A stretch of 64,000 nucleotides of DNA, taken from positions 33,637,160-33,701,159 of the forward strand of contig NC_134999.1 of the NCBI RefSeq assembly GCF_051020985.1, in the 5' to 3' direction. Positions within the stretch are counted from its first letter, which is position 1; every line of letters starts with the position of its first letter. The notes under the pieces are model-generated. The model worked only from the letters and a program-made list of their open reading frames with translations, was not told the origin of the DNA and searched no databases. A program made the position numbers and the translations under genes. Of this stretch, positions 47,940 to 61,588 are shown piece by piece. This stretch comes from Nomia melanderi (taxonomy: Eukaryota > Arthropoda > Insecta > Hymenoptera > Halictidae).

Positions 47940-49494
47940 GCAACAGTCTTAACTAAATAATTGTATCGTCTTACGACGATAGTGTAGGTCCAATTCATTT
48001 TATCCATAAAAATATACATATATAAATATATCGCGAATACAACAACGAGCCGTGTTGTATGCAAATCATAGGAGAGATATATTCAGAACAGAGTATACTT
48101 AGTCAAATTTGTTATGAACAATAATTAATAATTCCTCATGTGATACGACATTTGCGAACTCCTATTAACTCGCAATTTATCGCTTACCAAAAGTTACTTG
48201 CTATTTTATATAGTTGTTGCATTGTCTATTCTGTATACATTTATGTCCGTTCGTTTTTCTATTTCGCTAACAATTTTTGAAATATTAGTCTCACTTCTAT
48301 ATTGTTTAGATATTTTGGTGGTAAATTTGCAAACAATTATTGTCTACTGCACAATTTCGCAACCATCATTACTATCTAGTCATTTACATGATATTTTAAA
48401 AAATGCACATAACTTGTGTTCCAATGTTTTTACAGTAATTATAGCTATGCACAAAATTTTTATGGACGAAGTTTTATCAAAAATTATGTCAAAAACGAAG
48501 ACAAATACTACAGATAAAATTAATTCATATTATAACCAATTGTTGAGATGTTCTATATAGATATATTATATTGACTCTAGGCGTATGTTATCTTTCCCTT
48601 AGCCAATATCAAAATAAAATTAATTATAGAAAGTTCATATAGCTGTCAAACTAGTCAAACATATAAATCTCAGAACAGTTAATAGTGTTACACATCTATT
48701 CCATAAATTGCTTTACATGATGAAGTAAAAAATTCTGTAACAATAATTAGATATATTTAAATGTTTTCAATATTGAATTGAAAATTGTTTATATTTTAAC
48801 TACTAAGGGTGAGGTGACGTGCGTTTAGAAAATCTAATAATGCTAAGATGGTTAATTTTTACTGAATTCGTTAATCGTATGATGTAGTATTTTCATCAAT
48901 CTCTGAACGTTACGAGATATGTAACTTTAATGTGCCTTTAGGACTAACTTCTCTTTGTTACATATATAATATAATTCTGTTAGAAATGATCTATGATATT
49001 TATAAATTATGATAGAAATAATATATCTGTAACTCATATCATAATACTTCTTTACTATATAATTACACTTCGATAATGATATTAATTTAATTTAAAGGAA
49101 AATGGAGATTAATTTGTATATCTTTAAGGTCCTAAGGTTAATTATTTTACTCAGGGATTAATTCATTTTTATTGATTCCATAACAATTTTATGTACATAT
49201 AATTTATAATCCATTTTCGATTTATATAAAAGGAAATAATAGAAGTTGTATACCTGTTAGAAATATTGAATCAAAACAACGTCTAAAAATATAAAGTATC
49301 GTAATCGGATATATAATATTGTTAAATTACCCACTCTTGTAGCAGTGAAATATCGAAATCATGAGTCTAATCGATGTTTATATACACATTTCTGAACTAT
49401 TGAAAAATAGTTTTTAAGCATTTTATTTGTTACCATAAAAACTAAAAACGGTTTATACTCTTTCAACAAGTAGCATCAACAAGTTTGCATATCT
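47940..49494. other. AT-rich spacer between convergent HPS3 and PEX5
   Basis: Holds the 3' UTRs of both genes. A 120-codon frame at 48,198-48,560 is hydrophobic and low complexity and is not called. No RNA gene is recognised. Confidence 0.5.
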
Positions 49495-51711
49495 TCATAC
49501 AATCTCGAACTCCTTATTCAACCTCGCTAGATCTCTAAAATAAAAAGAGGCACTCGTTACACATTTAACATTAACATTAACATTAACATTAACATTAACA
49601 TTAACATTAACATTAAAAATTTTATTGCAACTGTTTAAATTGTACCTGCTTTCTATGGCATCGATTAGATGGTATTTATACATCAATGAAAGAACAAGTC
49701 TTAATGTTGACCAAATAGTATTCGACATCGCTTTCGGTGAAAAGTTTTCACCCTGCGTTCCACGACCAGCTGCTTGTTGATTTAAAGCAGTTAAAAGATG
49801 TTCACCAGCTTCTCTACAAGATAACAAAGAATGTTGTACTTATTCAAGAATAAAATATTCGAATATGTGGAAACAAATCCTATTTACTTATATGCGCCAA
49901 GCTTGATACAAGAAATTCCCAGATTGTAGCGTGCTCTAATAAATCCGGGAGATAACTTCAAGGCACAATGGTATGCGTTTATAGCTTCTTCTGATTTTTG
50001 ACCATTAGCTAAAGTTGCACCTAATCTATTCCATAATCTGGAATCCTTGACAAAATACGAAATTTTAAATATAACAAAGTAAGATAAATTAAATGGTATA
50101 TAAGAAATTCGAATTTTGTACATACATCAGGGCGTACTTGTAACGCTGCCTGGAAACAATCGCAGGCTTTATCATATTCGTTAGATAAATTAAAAAGTAC
50201 TCCTAGTCCGCATTGAACGTCAGCATCTATTTCATTCCGGGGATTTATTCGTGCTGCTTGAATATATAAATTTTTTACGTCCTCGTGTACATCACTAGAA
50301 GAAAAAAGCATAATGTTATTGTAATTGCATATATTGCATGTTATTAAGTAGATTGGATTCTTACTCAAACAAAATGGATGATACATTGTATCTTGAATCA
50401 TTTTCTACGTTAGACTTTTTTGTTGTAAGATGTTTGTATTTCTCATTCTTTAATAACCATTCTTTTAAAGTTAAACATGCTTGATTCTGATAAGATTCGT
50501 TTGTGTATGAAACTGCAAGGGCCATAAGAGCAGCACCATTCATAGGGTCAATGGTCAAACAACGTTTCAAAGCTGGAATTGCTAATGGATCTTGTTCATT
50601 TTCAGCTTGAGTTTTACCAAGAAGTAACCAAGCTTCTGGATCATTTTCATTTTGTTTTACTGCTGCCTCAAAACAAAGAATAGCACTTGGTAAATCTCCA
50701 GCTTCTAATCTTTTCTTTCCTTCTTCTAATGGATTGGGTACATCCTTCATAGGATTTTCTTCGTGAAATTCATATTCTTTGAATGGATCATAATATGTCT
50801 CATACTCTGATAACCATGGATGTTTAGTGGATACTTCTTGAGAAGATATTTTCTCCCATTCATTTTGAAGTCGTAAAAATGCAGGATCAGTACTGTCTAC
50901 TTCTAAAATACAAACTTTTAGTCAAAAAATTGTCTTATAAATGACAATGTTAAAAGCAGAGAATTAAATGAAGTTCATGACTGACCTGAAGATGCATTGT
51001 CTTTTTCAAATTCATCTATCCAATTACCAGCGACCGCCAATTCTTCTTCTCCTTCTTGTTTCATAAATTTCATAAATTTGGAATATGCAACTTTACCATG
51101 ATCATTTTCTATTGTCTCAGTCGTATTTTTCTCATTAATATCAGTTTGTATTGCATCTATGCTATGCTCTATGTATTCTTCAGCCCATTTCGGTCCTAAT
51201 CCTAATTCATGCGTTTGTTGAGTCACAACATTTGAATGCTGTTGTATGTTGGGATGCCAGATATCATCAGTATGGTTTTCCTATGAAAAATGTAAACATT
51301 TATTCCGTGGCATTCTAATGCTAATGCCATGGAGATCCGTAGGATAATAAATAGAATAATTACACTAAAATGACGTCCAGATTGAAGGTATTGATTTGCC
51401 CAAGCTGTATCTAAGCCAGTTAATTCTTGAGCTACTCCTGGAGCTGCTATAGGTGGATGAATATTGTGATCAATTTCTCTCATTTCTTGTAATAAATTAT
51501 CCATTCTAAATGTCTGAGGACACGAAGCATTTTCTTCTAAAAATTGTTTAACTAACTGATCTGAATCTATAGGCTGATACGGCTCTATATGTCCAAACGG
51601 AGGATGTATTCCTTCTTCTTTGAATCCATGATCGTGTACAAAATGTGATGTGAGGTGGATTAAAGAACTAGGTCCACCACAGTCACCCTCAACTAATTCA
51701 CGAAATGCCAT
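49495..51711 (-). CDS. PEX5: PEX5, peroxisomal targeting signal 1 receptor
   Basis: Exons on the minus strand: 51,711-51,364, 51,280-50,986, 50,902-50,365, 50,294-50,126, 50,045-49,888, 49,813-49,646 and 49,534-49,495. All phases join, giving 571 residues. PEX5 binds C-terminal SKL signals in the cytosol and docks at PEX14/PEX13 to import matrix proteins. The ATG at 51,711 gives MAFRELVEGDCGG, placing the conserved ubiquitylated cysteine at position 11. Pentapeptide WxxxF/Y docking motifs are WANQY (104), WAEEY (148), WIDEF (203) and WLSEY (244). Tetratricopeptide repeats fill the C-terminal half (PEAWLLLGKTQAEN, DVQCGLGVLFNLS, WNRLGATLANGQKSEEAINAYHCAL, RARYNLGISCIKL). An acceptor at 51,736 and a donor at 51,801/51,802 (minus strand) suggest a noncoding first exon. 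Confidence 0.95.
49562..49616. repeat. (TTAACA)n hexamer repeat in PEX5 intron 6
   Basis: About nine perfect hexamer units lie in the 110 bp intron between the last two coding exons. On the gene strand it reads (TGTTAA)n, a strong stop-containing spacer in one frame. Confidence 0.85.
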
Positions 51712-52920
51712 TTTCACTTGGTATTATTATTCACCTAAATCAAAGTAAATACACTTTATTAACTTTGATAATATAGTTCACAGTAGTCCCTAAAACTTAC
51801 ACATATATTTGTAATTATGAACCTTCACACTTTGAAGTTTGAAATTATCATATCTAATAACACACAACAGAACACACAACCAAGTAATGAAATTTTATTA
51901 AGTGATCTTACTGTACGTATTTTTTTATTGAGATTACGCACTAAAGTAGAACGTAGTAAAAATATAAAACGATTATTGCGAAAATTGTATGTATAAGATT
52001 GAATTCAACTCGATCTGTAAGAAAATGACGACAAATGTCGCGTGCACGTGAAAGAGCAAAGTGCACAAACCTTTTCTTGTTAAAAATGTAATGTAATATT
52101 TGTAAAATACCGTAGATGTTACACTAAAAACGTAACTTTTTGTTAAACACTTTGTTGAACAAGATTGTTCATTGCCCCGACATCAGGCAATGTTGGTAAT
52201 ATCTATCAAATAAATTCTGCTGTATAATGGTGGGGTGGATGGAATTATCATAGCAAATGTACGTGTTAATGTTTGATACTAATAAGATGCATATCATAAA
52301 GACATTATGCATGAACAATTAGCGCATGAACGTCAAATCAATGAGTTGTTGAGTGTCGCAGTGTCGAATATCTTTTTCTAAAGTGGCTATACATTGTGGT
52401 CGTGTTAGTAAATGGTATATGCAATTGCAATTGTAAATTCGCAACTGTTAATATTTTCTTTCGATGATGGTTAAAAACCTTTCATTTGTTGAATAATTAT
52501 ATAACTAATTAAAAATTTTATGAGTATTATATCTGCATTTTGTCTCTTCGAGTATTTGATAAAGATGAGAATCTTGACGCCATAAATAATATAATTTTAA
52601 ATAGCATACACTTTATAAGGGAAAATGATAGTTTACTTTATTGTATCCAAAATATATAAGAAAATATTAATAAAATCGGAAAGTATCCCTTAAATATTAT
52701 AATTGGACAAAGTTATTGGAAAACATTCCACGTGCAAATCTATCGCAACGCCATCCTGTGATCAATGTGAGAGGAAACTCGTGGCTCACTCGGAAAACAA
52801 AGTAGTTTTGATTTACTAGATTCTTCAATCCCAGTGTTATGAAGAAACATGCACATTTCTTTCTTTTGATTTAGATGATTTTATGAGGAAATTTTCAATT
52901 CTATACACAAATATTTTAAG
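51712..52920. promoter_or_regulatory. Divergent promoter region of PEX5 and GPATCH4
   Basis: A 1.2 kb AT-rich gap lies between head-to-head genes. It includes the probable noncoding first exon of PEX5 (upstream of 51,802 on the minus strand). No other gene is seen. Confidence 0.45.
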
Positions 52921-54291
52921 ATGACTGATTTTGCGAAAGCGCAGCTTTTAAAATATGGTTGGACTGAAGGTATAATTTTGGAGTAATTTATCATGTTTTC
53001 TTAGAAATTATTCTGTAATTTTAATAATTGTTCATACTCTTGTCTTAAAACAGGGAAAGGTCTAGGTAAAAATGAAAGTGGTATCACAGATGCAATAAAA
53101 CCAAAACTTAAGTTTGATTTAGCTGGAGTAGGGCATAAAGATGAAGATTGGAATGAGTGGTGGGCAACTAGTTTTAATAATGCAGCTAACAACATTATAG
53201 TTCAGCCACAATTGCATGGTGTATCCATATCTGTTTCAAATGAAAATGAAAATGAATCATTTAAAAAGCATTTAACCAAAAAAAGTTTTAGCTACGGAAA
53301 TTTTCTTAAAACTTCCACACTTTTCAATGGCAACTCAGTGCAAGAAGATAGTGCAAACATTATTAAACAAGAAGAAGAAACAAAACTGGATATTAAACAC
53401 GTATCTTTGACAGATGATGAGTTATTTAAAATATGTGGTGGTAGAACTGCTCACAAGGGTGCCAGACATGGACTAAAATTAAATGGTAAATTAAAAAGAA
53501 TTGAAGAACAGGAAAAAAATTTCTTACAGAAAAATAGTAGTAAGTCTGAGAAAGATATATGTGATTCAGATGAGGATACTTTACCTATTAATCTTCCTTC
53601 TGAAGAAAAAAATATTCCAAAGAGTTCTAGAAGTTTAAAAAGGAGTAAAAAACGACTAAATGATTTAACACGTCAGTTAAGTACTTTATGTAATATAAGC
53701 GATACCGATAATACATGTAAAGAAAACACTTTTAATGATGAGAGTATACAAAACTCACAATCAAAACGGAAGAAAAGGAAAGTAAGAAAAGAGAGTTTTC
53801 TATGTCTGAAAAAAAGTATAAAGGAAAAGAAAAAAAAACATCAGAAGAATAAAAAGAATAATAAGCGTGGAGTACTTCACCAAATTGAGAAGGAACATAT
53901 TAATATGTTAGATTCTACAATATATAGAGAGATTTCTTCCACAGACACTTCGATAAATCCCAGTGAAGACATAGATTCATTTAGTTGTCCAGAATCTTTA
54001 AATACAGATTTAAAAACCGAGGCAGATACATTAAATCACAAAATATCAAGGAAAAAGAAGGCAAAATTTCGTGCAAAAGAAAAAAGAAAAATTCAGAATA
54101 TAATGGATGGTTTAGAAGCTGTTTATTTGAATACTGAAGATACTTCTGAAAAAATTAGTAATAAAAAGAAATTAGATACAGTAATAGAAACAATGGTAGG
54201 AATCAATATTGCGATAGATAAAACAGAAACAATGCAAAAAAGAAGTAAAAAGCAAAAAAGGGGTAAAAAGAAGAAACAAAGTGTAAAATAA
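52921..54291 (+). CDS. GPATCH4: G-patch domain-containing protein 4
   Basis: Exons read as 52,921-52,969 and 53,054-54,291, joining at phase 1 for 428 residues. The N-terminus (FAKAQLLKYGWTEGKGLGKNESGI) is a G-patch, the module that activates DEAH helicases such as DHX15. It is followed by the GPATCH4-specific block GVGH...WWATSFNNAANNI and by DDELFKICGGRTAHKGARHGLKLNGKL, which is diagnostic. The rest is very Lys-rich (KRKKRKVRK, KEKKKKHQKNKKN, KRGKKKK), as in the human protein, and predicts nucleolar location. An AATAAA follows directly at 54,299. The gene is short of other domains and the tail is low complexity with A-rich codons. Confidence 0.9.
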
Positions 54292-54298
54292 TTTTTAA

Positions 54299-54304
54299 AA
54301 TAAA
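54299..54304 (+). terminator. poly(A) signal of GPATCH4
   Basis: AATAAA starts eight bases after the stop codon. If used, the 3' UTR would be very short. Confidence 0.5.
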
Positions 54305-56933
54305 AATTTGTATAATACAATTATTATGCCTAATGTATTTAGCATATTTATTATCTCAATATACAAATCAATATTTTATAATACTTTTTTTATTAGTTTT
54401 TCCTCATACTCAACAAAGTAGTAGGAATTCCTAAATAAAAAACAAAGTTAATAATATAAATCTTTGGCAATATTTTGTATTATATTTAAATTTATTAAAA
54501 AATATGTACAGTATAATTAAAAAACAGTTGTACACAGAAGATGTACACACTATTAGATTCTTATGAAAATTGTAAATATTAGGTCTACCTTTTTAATATA
54601 AAAGAATCACGTTTTCCAATTTTTTAGTATATTTTTGTCTCTCAGTATTACATAATTCATTATTGGACACGTAAATATTTGATAGTTTGATAGATGTACG
54701 TAACAAATCGGTTGTACATTTATATGAATTCCTACAATTAATATAATTTTTTTATTTTTGTAATTAGCTATACTGTATATACTGACATATAGTTCGCCTT
54801 AAAAAAATTAAACGCGAGAATTTTTTTAATTAATATTCGATGTCAAAGATAAATAACGTTTCTTGCTAAAAAAGATAAAATTTGTTTGGAAACACAGAGG
54901 TGATGACCTTTATATAAGTACATACAGTAAACATATAATTTAACTACTGTATAGCACCAAATTTTATACCATACTAAGAGATTACAAAGTTTATTTTTAT
55001 GAGCAATATATTTGTACAAAATAAAACAAATTTTCTAAGGCCACTAGGATACTCCGTAGAGTCATTAGTAATCTTAGTTTCGTTTACGCTAGTGAACGAG
55101 TCTCACTCGAAAAGCTTAATAAATAGTAGACAGTGAATTTGTTTTACATATTTGAGCTAATAATTGATTTCAATATTGACATCCTAGATGTATATTTTTT
55201 TCGGTAGGATCAAATCGAGAAGTGTAACTTATTTTGGATTTCGTTATCAATCAGATAATAATAAATGTAATTACCCAAATGTTTAAAATGCGATTACTGT
55301 TATCATTATGCTAGTCTTATTTAATGTGTCCCAATAGATTCTTGAAAAATGTAATATATACTATATTAATTATAATTAAATGTAATTATCGTATATGTTG
55401 GATTCCATAAATCGAAATTTTAAATGCTAATTGTATATTTAGTGATACTTAAATATGTATCCATAGCGCACTCTCATCAATTATATGGTATAGGGGACAC
55501 ATTCATTGAAGAATTGGATGGATGATATTACTTTTAATATTTGCGTAATGTTATCAATAAGGAGCATCGTTAAATTAAAAAATAATATCGTCTTCGAAAC
55601 AATTGTGGTATCCATATAAATGGAAAAATATTTATATTATTTCATACGTGGCATTATGAGCATTCAAATTTTAAAGAAAATAAACTATTTGTTTATAGAA
55701 TAAATTTATCAAGAGCTATTAACATGAAGTACAGTTAGCAAAATATATACAATTCTTCGAGAATGCGTATAAAAGAAATATCTATTTCAATGAAATATCT
55801 TTTCACAGAAGTCATAAGTGCAATATACTACACTTATAGCACATGAAATATGTATTTTCAATTATATATTACACTGTCATGTATATAGCAAATGTCATAA
55901 GTATTTCATTATAATAAGGAATGTAAATATATTGCCCAATAGAAGTTGTTCATATTTTATAAAAATATAGGAAAAATTTTAAACAAAATACAATTATTCA
56001 AACATCACGACATGTACATAATATCAACACATAGTACAATATGTAAGTCTTTTAATGAGATTCTAAAGGAAGCATGATAAGATTGAGGAAACCGTTTGGC
56101 AATCTACGGTACGAGATTCAATATGTTAAATTATCATCGCTCTTCCGTATGTTTTACTATAAATTTCTTATAATTGGCTATATTATTTGTATATAATCAA
56201 TCGACGTATTTATGAACTATATTAATGAATTATATGTTCTTTGATTCTCGTGTAATTTCAAATTTCTTTAATGGAAGCTGTATAAATGCTTGATACTTAA
56301 TCATCAAACTTTTATACATTTAGGCAAAGAATTTAACTGTTTATACAAGAAATCTAATTGACAGCGTTTCCTTAAAAACTACTGCTATTCAAATGGAAAA
56401 ATAGTGTATAAAACCTTCATTAATTATCATTAAACGTCAAATACAAATCTTTCTTGCAGTAGAAATATACACCAGAGATTGTAGTGTTGTTAAAAGAAAT
56501 CTAAAGGAAGCACAGTTTTTAGTTCAATATTTAAAAGTGTTTTCAGATCTATTAATAATACTTATGTAAATCTTGAATTACTCTGAGATAATATCCATTG
56601 GTCTACTTCAGATCTTTGTGTTCATTAAAATGTTAGTTTAGTGATGTTGTTTTAACGAACATTAAATTAACAATAAATAACAAGTCCAATATTTAAAAAT
56701 ATTAGATGATAACATAAATAAGTTCGGGTGTAAGTATGAATATGTCTTAATTATAAAAATGTAATTATGACTTATTACAAACATGTATAATTGTAATGGA
56801 CAAGAAGCCAATTCTGATCAATTTATATCTAGCAGTGCTAATGTTATTTCACTGATTTATCAAAAGTCATAATGCAAAAGAAAATGTTGAATATATCCGA
56901 ACGTATTTATGTTACAACCCAATACTAGTTACT
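54305..56933. other. AT-rich spacer between convergent GPATCH4 and galactosyltransferase
   Basis: 2.6 kb of very AT-rich sequence with no open frame worth calling. Much of it may be the 3' UTR of the minus-strand galactosyltransferase. No RNA gene is recognised. Confidence 0.45.
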
Positions 56934-58747
56934 TCAAACACATTTGTTCGTAGCTCTTCGTTTTACTATATAATATCCAACATTTCTACCATTTCTGCTC
57001 AATGTAATTGATTTTTTATCAGTATGGGTATGAGTAATGCAAGGTAGATTTGTATCATGTAATTTGTTCCAAATTACATACATATTAGATGCATTTACTT
57101 TGTGTGCTGTGATAACATTTTTTAACATACAAGGATCCAATTTCCTTGGTACATAACTGAAACCGAGATGATTTACAGGCCGGACTTTGGCACGTTTCGC
57201 ACAAAGACCTGTGATGTAAACATCTTCTAAATGAAGTAATGGCATTGTTAATGCTGCTCGATATAATTTAAATGCAACGTCTAGACTCATTACATATCCT
57301 GTACCTGATAAATAATTAGGATATATTTTTTCTGAATACATATACTTTGGTGTGTACCTAGTGAAATATATTAATGTGAATTTTAATAACAGATTTCATT
57401 ACATACAAGTATACTAATCCCCTGTTACTTACCATTTGTTATGTGGATCTAGAATAGGTTTCGCATTGCAAATAAGAGATCCTAATAGTGTATTAGTAGA
57501 TTGGGATCTGGATTGTAATGTTTTCATTAACATAAGAATATTTACAAACATGTCATCATCAGTTTTCATTAGATATTTAGCTTCTTTACAATTGGATGTT
57601 ATCCATTTCAGCATCATAACAGACTTTAATGTTAAGTTATTATATGTATCATAAAATTTTTCTTGAATAATATCATTATATTGTTGACTTTCTTCTGCTA
57701 TTATATTCTGTAAAACAGTACAGCTGTCAAATTCATGTTTACAACTTTAATTCATGAACTCTCTTTAGATACTGGTACATACATTAAGCGTGTCATTGTC
57801 ACTTTGTCCCAGGAGAAATGTCACTTTTACTGTTGAATTATATACATTATCTAAAGCACTTTTATTAGCCCATGTATTCCTTATAGCTGTTCTAGCTTTG
57901 AGATTTCCAACAGCAGAACAAATAACTATTAGTAGATATGGTGGTGGAGAACAAATACCAATAGGATTCAAAATTGATGTTGTATTCTCTGGATGAATGT
58001 ATGTACACAGATCTCTGGAAGTATTATAAGTCCATCCGGGCAACTGTGCTGTAAATGAATGTGTTTAAACACATGTGCTTCTTTTTTTGTGTATAGATAA
58101 ATTCATAAGTTCTTTTTTCATAGCTTTTGCTTTTATACATGCTAGAAGAAAGAATTGCCCATTCAACTTTAGCAATATTCAAGCGCACTACAATAAATAC
58201 GTAAAAGAAGAAATGCCAAATAATTTATGCTACCAATAATTTTACTAATTTAATTTATGTTTGTCTTCTACTAAATGCCTATGAACTTTGAAATAACACA
58301 GAGAATCTGTGTTTATTTCTATGATGATGACATTTGTTTATAAATTCTTTATACTTCTAATTGTTCTTATTCGTAAACTATATCTATTAATCTATATTAA
58401 TTAATAATTGATAATTAGAAAATAGAGAATAAAAACAAAATCAATGATTAAGACTGATTAGTTTATAATTACAACAGGATTCCAAGCACTGTTAGTGAAT
58501 GCATACCCAGGGATGCTACCAAATGCGTATCACCAATAGACTTTGCAGGGGACGGAGTCTCACCTAAGCCTGAGAAAGAGCTTTGGGCAGAATGATATGC
58601 TGGTACATATAATAAACCTAGTGTAGCCAAAATAACAAATCCTACTGCTAATCGTTGAACAAATGATATTTTTCCTTTAACTGTTCCATTACTATTTATA
58701 TTGGTGGCTGATGGTAATTCCAATGGCAACAGCCGCAATCTATCCAT
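56934..58747 (-). CDS. Beta-1,3-galactosyltransferase (GT31 family)
   Basis: Exons on the minus strand: 58,747-58,507, 58,048-57,783, 57,707-57,433 and 57,357-56,934; phases join for 401 residues. It is a type II Golgi enzyme: a short cytoplasmic N-terminus, one membrane segment at about 33-50 (LAVGFVILATLGLLYV), then the lumenal domain. Family motifs in order are RTAIRNTW, FLLGQS, the metal-binding DDD at 219-221 (KYLMKTDDDMFVN), YPNYLSGTGYVMS and EDVYITG at 305-311. Several NxS/T sites are present. The GT31 fold transfers galactose or N-acetylglucosamine in beta-1,3 linkage; the acceptor cannot be told from sequence. The ATG directly follows an acceptor (CTTAG). A minus-strand donor at 59,306-59,310 suggests a noncoding first exon ending at 59,311. 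Confidence 0.92.
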
Positions 58748-60132
58748 CTAAGAATAAACAACATATATTGTTCAATATTAAGATTATAAAATATACAACT
58801 AAATGTAATATGACTTATTACTATTAAATAAGATTTTCCTTTGAGTTAATGTTTATTAAAGTCAATATTGACATTCAAAAGGTCGACAAACATCTCACAT
58901 AATGTTATCAAATCATTAATGTCTTGGTTTCAAAATTAAGAGTGCAGTAAATCAAAGTATAATTACAGATTTAAGTATGGAGAATTATAGAGAATAATGA
59001 AGAAACGAAAATACTGTTATAGCATACATAAAGAATCTTGAATATTCTTGTTGTATTTATAAATAGTTAAAATTACTACGATAATACTATATTTATTAAA
59101 AAATTATGAAAATATTTAATTCAAATATAGATGTTTAACACTGTGTGTTCAATACTGTTAACAGTGCTGATTATATGCAGGAGTATTATTTAATATCTCC
59201 GAAATTGAAAACTCGCTTTTTCTTGCAATAAATAATGTAACGCATAGTAAAAATTCAAAACAAACAATATAATCCAACTACTAAACGAGATATATAGTAA
59301 ACAATCTTACCTTTGAGATGTGATTGCGTTACGCTGCATTTGGCAGCACTCCATTTACTACTCTCGTAAGTTTGAACTTACGATTCGTAAAAAGATATCA
59401 TGTGATTTTGTTAATACATTTTTGTAGTCGACAAGTTAATAAAAATAAAGGGTTCTGTTCCAATACAGTTCAATGCCTCGCATCGACTCCTACAGTCACC
59501 AGTGTTACTGGCACTGTAACTGCGCTATTCCCTCATTGTTACTACCAATGAGAAATAGGATAGATTTGACACCTCGCGGGACTTCGTGTGCGAGGTCTAA
59601 AATACCGATCGTGTAAAAAAAGCGCACGTTTTACTATGTCTTCTACGAGGTGGAGTGGCAAACTTAAGAATCGATGTAAATCAATTATATTGTTGGTGTG
59701 ATCACAAGTTGCAGTATCTACATAGCTGTTCTTGTTTTTATAATTCTAGTATGTGTACGGTAGATGGCTAGAAAGTAGTTTTACTCCATGAGCAACAGTA
59801 CCTGTCAAGAGAAGTTATATCTTTTTATGATTTTGATTTGTTATAGTTGATTATTGTAATCTACATTTGCGACATCATTATTGGCGATTATAATTTCCAA
59901 CATAAGTATTGCACAACACTATCATTAGTAGTGACATTAAGGAAGATGAAAAGAAAGTAAAAAATGGTTAAAGTTTATATAGAAGGTTGAACACATTGAC
60001 AGCTTTAATATGAGCTATTCACACTTGTAACTTTTATTCCGTTTATTTTAATATCTCTAAAGTACAAATGAATATATGTTTTTGATAAAAAGAAGTGAAA
60101 TTATCATTTATATTAGTAACTAATCTTCAGTC
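58748..60132. promoter_or_regulatory. Divergent promoter region of galactosyltransferase and AP-3 sigma
   Basis: AT-rich gap between head-to-head genes. It contains the probable noncoding first exon of the galactosyltransferase (minus strand, ending at 59,311). A small frame at 59,324-59,551 overlaps that exon and is not called. Confidence 0.4.
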
Positions 60133-61588
60133 ATGATCAAAGCTATTCTAGTATTCAATAACCATGGAAAACCTAGACTCTCCAAATTTTATCAGTACTT
60201 TGTAAGTATGGTAATACAAAGTTATAATAGTCATTATTGGTCAAGACTTACTGAAATAACATTTTCTTCTTCAGAATGAGGACATGCAACAACAAATTAT
60301 AAAAGAGACATTTCAATTAGTTTCAAAAAGAGATGATAATGTCTGCAACTTCCTGGAAGGTGGAAGTTTAATCGGTGGATCTGATTACAAACTAATCTAT
60401 CGCCATTATGCAACATTATATTTTGTATTTTGTGTTGATAGTTCAGAATCAGAGTTGGGAATTTTAGATTTGATACAAGTTTTTGTGGAAACGTTAGACA
60501 AATGTTTTGAGAATGTATGCGAGCTGGATCTAATTTTTCATGTAGATAAAGTTCATTACATACTAAACGAACTGGTGATGGGTGGAATGGTTTTAGAAAC
60601 TAATATGACTGAGATACTTTCAAGGATTGATGATCAAAACAAATTGGAAAAACAAGAGGTATGTAGTCCTTTTAGTACATAACATTTGAGAAATGGACAT
60701 ATGTTTGAATGTTCAAGCTTTAGTTGTATAGTTGATGAGTATTTAAAGATAACAGATTTTGTACATAAAATAGCAGTGCACTGTGATAAAATTCAACTCG
60801 ATAGAGTCATACTTGTGTTAACTAATTTTTAAAAACATCCCTTAACTTTTTGGGCCCAATTCAATAGCAATTGAATACATAATGTTGGCAATATAGATTT
60901 ATAAGTAGAATGAGATTTAAAGTTCATCGAGCGTAGTTATCTGGGCTTGAAGAAGTTAACAGCCTATAGCAGTTTATTCGTTAGCTGTGCATGCATTGGA
61001 ATGTTTCGTAGAGCAGTTTCATATGGTGGTAGGACTGATTTACCTAACATGAATTTTAGGGAACTTACAAATCAGGACGATCTTGCTCACCTCGTCCGTT
61101 TGTCCTTCTGGGGCCCCCTCCCTAAGTAAATCGGCAGTAAAAAAATCAGACCATTTTGTACACTCTCATTCCTATATATAATTTATCTGTGATCTCTCTT
61201 TTTTTTTTACCAAGAATTTCAAAACATAAGTCTTTCGTAGCTTTACAAGACAAATACTCATAACACGCATGGTGGTGCTATTGTTTGTAAATGTCTGCTC
61301 GGATAACAGTGCCTTAATGCAAATGTATACGTCGCTATGCTCGAAGAATAAAATATGTACTGCGTAGCTACTCATTTGTCTTTACTTCTACTATTTAACT
61401 TAAGTTCGATTGAATCCTTAAAATTTCTCCGTTTTCCATTTTTTCCATCCATATGGTATGTGCAGGCAGGAATCACAGCAGCGCCGGCGCGTGCTGTTTC
61501 TGCTGTCAAGAATATGAACATACCGCAACAGATAAAGGATATGAAGTTGCCTGACTTGCCCCAGGCTATAAAAGATCTCAAATTCTGA
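60133..61588 (+). CDS. AP3S: AP-3 complex subunit sigma
   Basis: Exons read as 60,133-60,201, 60,275-60,658 and 61,466-61,588, all phase 0, for 191 residues, the usual length. It is the small subunit of the AP-3 adaptor that sorts cargo from endosomes to lysosomes and lysosome-related organelles; the fly orthologue is orange. The longin-type fold starts MIKAILVFNNHGKPRLSKFY. It continues with VSKRDDNVCNFLEGG, LIYRHYATLYFVFCVDSSESELGILDLIQVFVE and ELDLIFHVDKVHYILNELVMGGMVLETN. The last exon gives the sigma-3 specific tail AGITAAPARAVSAVKNM, with the acceptor placed at the first AG of TGCAGGCAG. The 807 bp last intron holds no clear gene. Confidence 0.95.

Noticed and set aside
48198..48560. 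120-codon hydrophobic frame between HPS3 and PEX5
   Set aside because: AT-rich, low-complexity and inside the likely 3' UTR region of convergent genes.
60947..61129. 60-codon frame in the last intron of AP-3 sigma
   Set aside because: No match to a known domain that I recognise; it may be an old transposon scrap but there is no repeat or terminal structure to support that.
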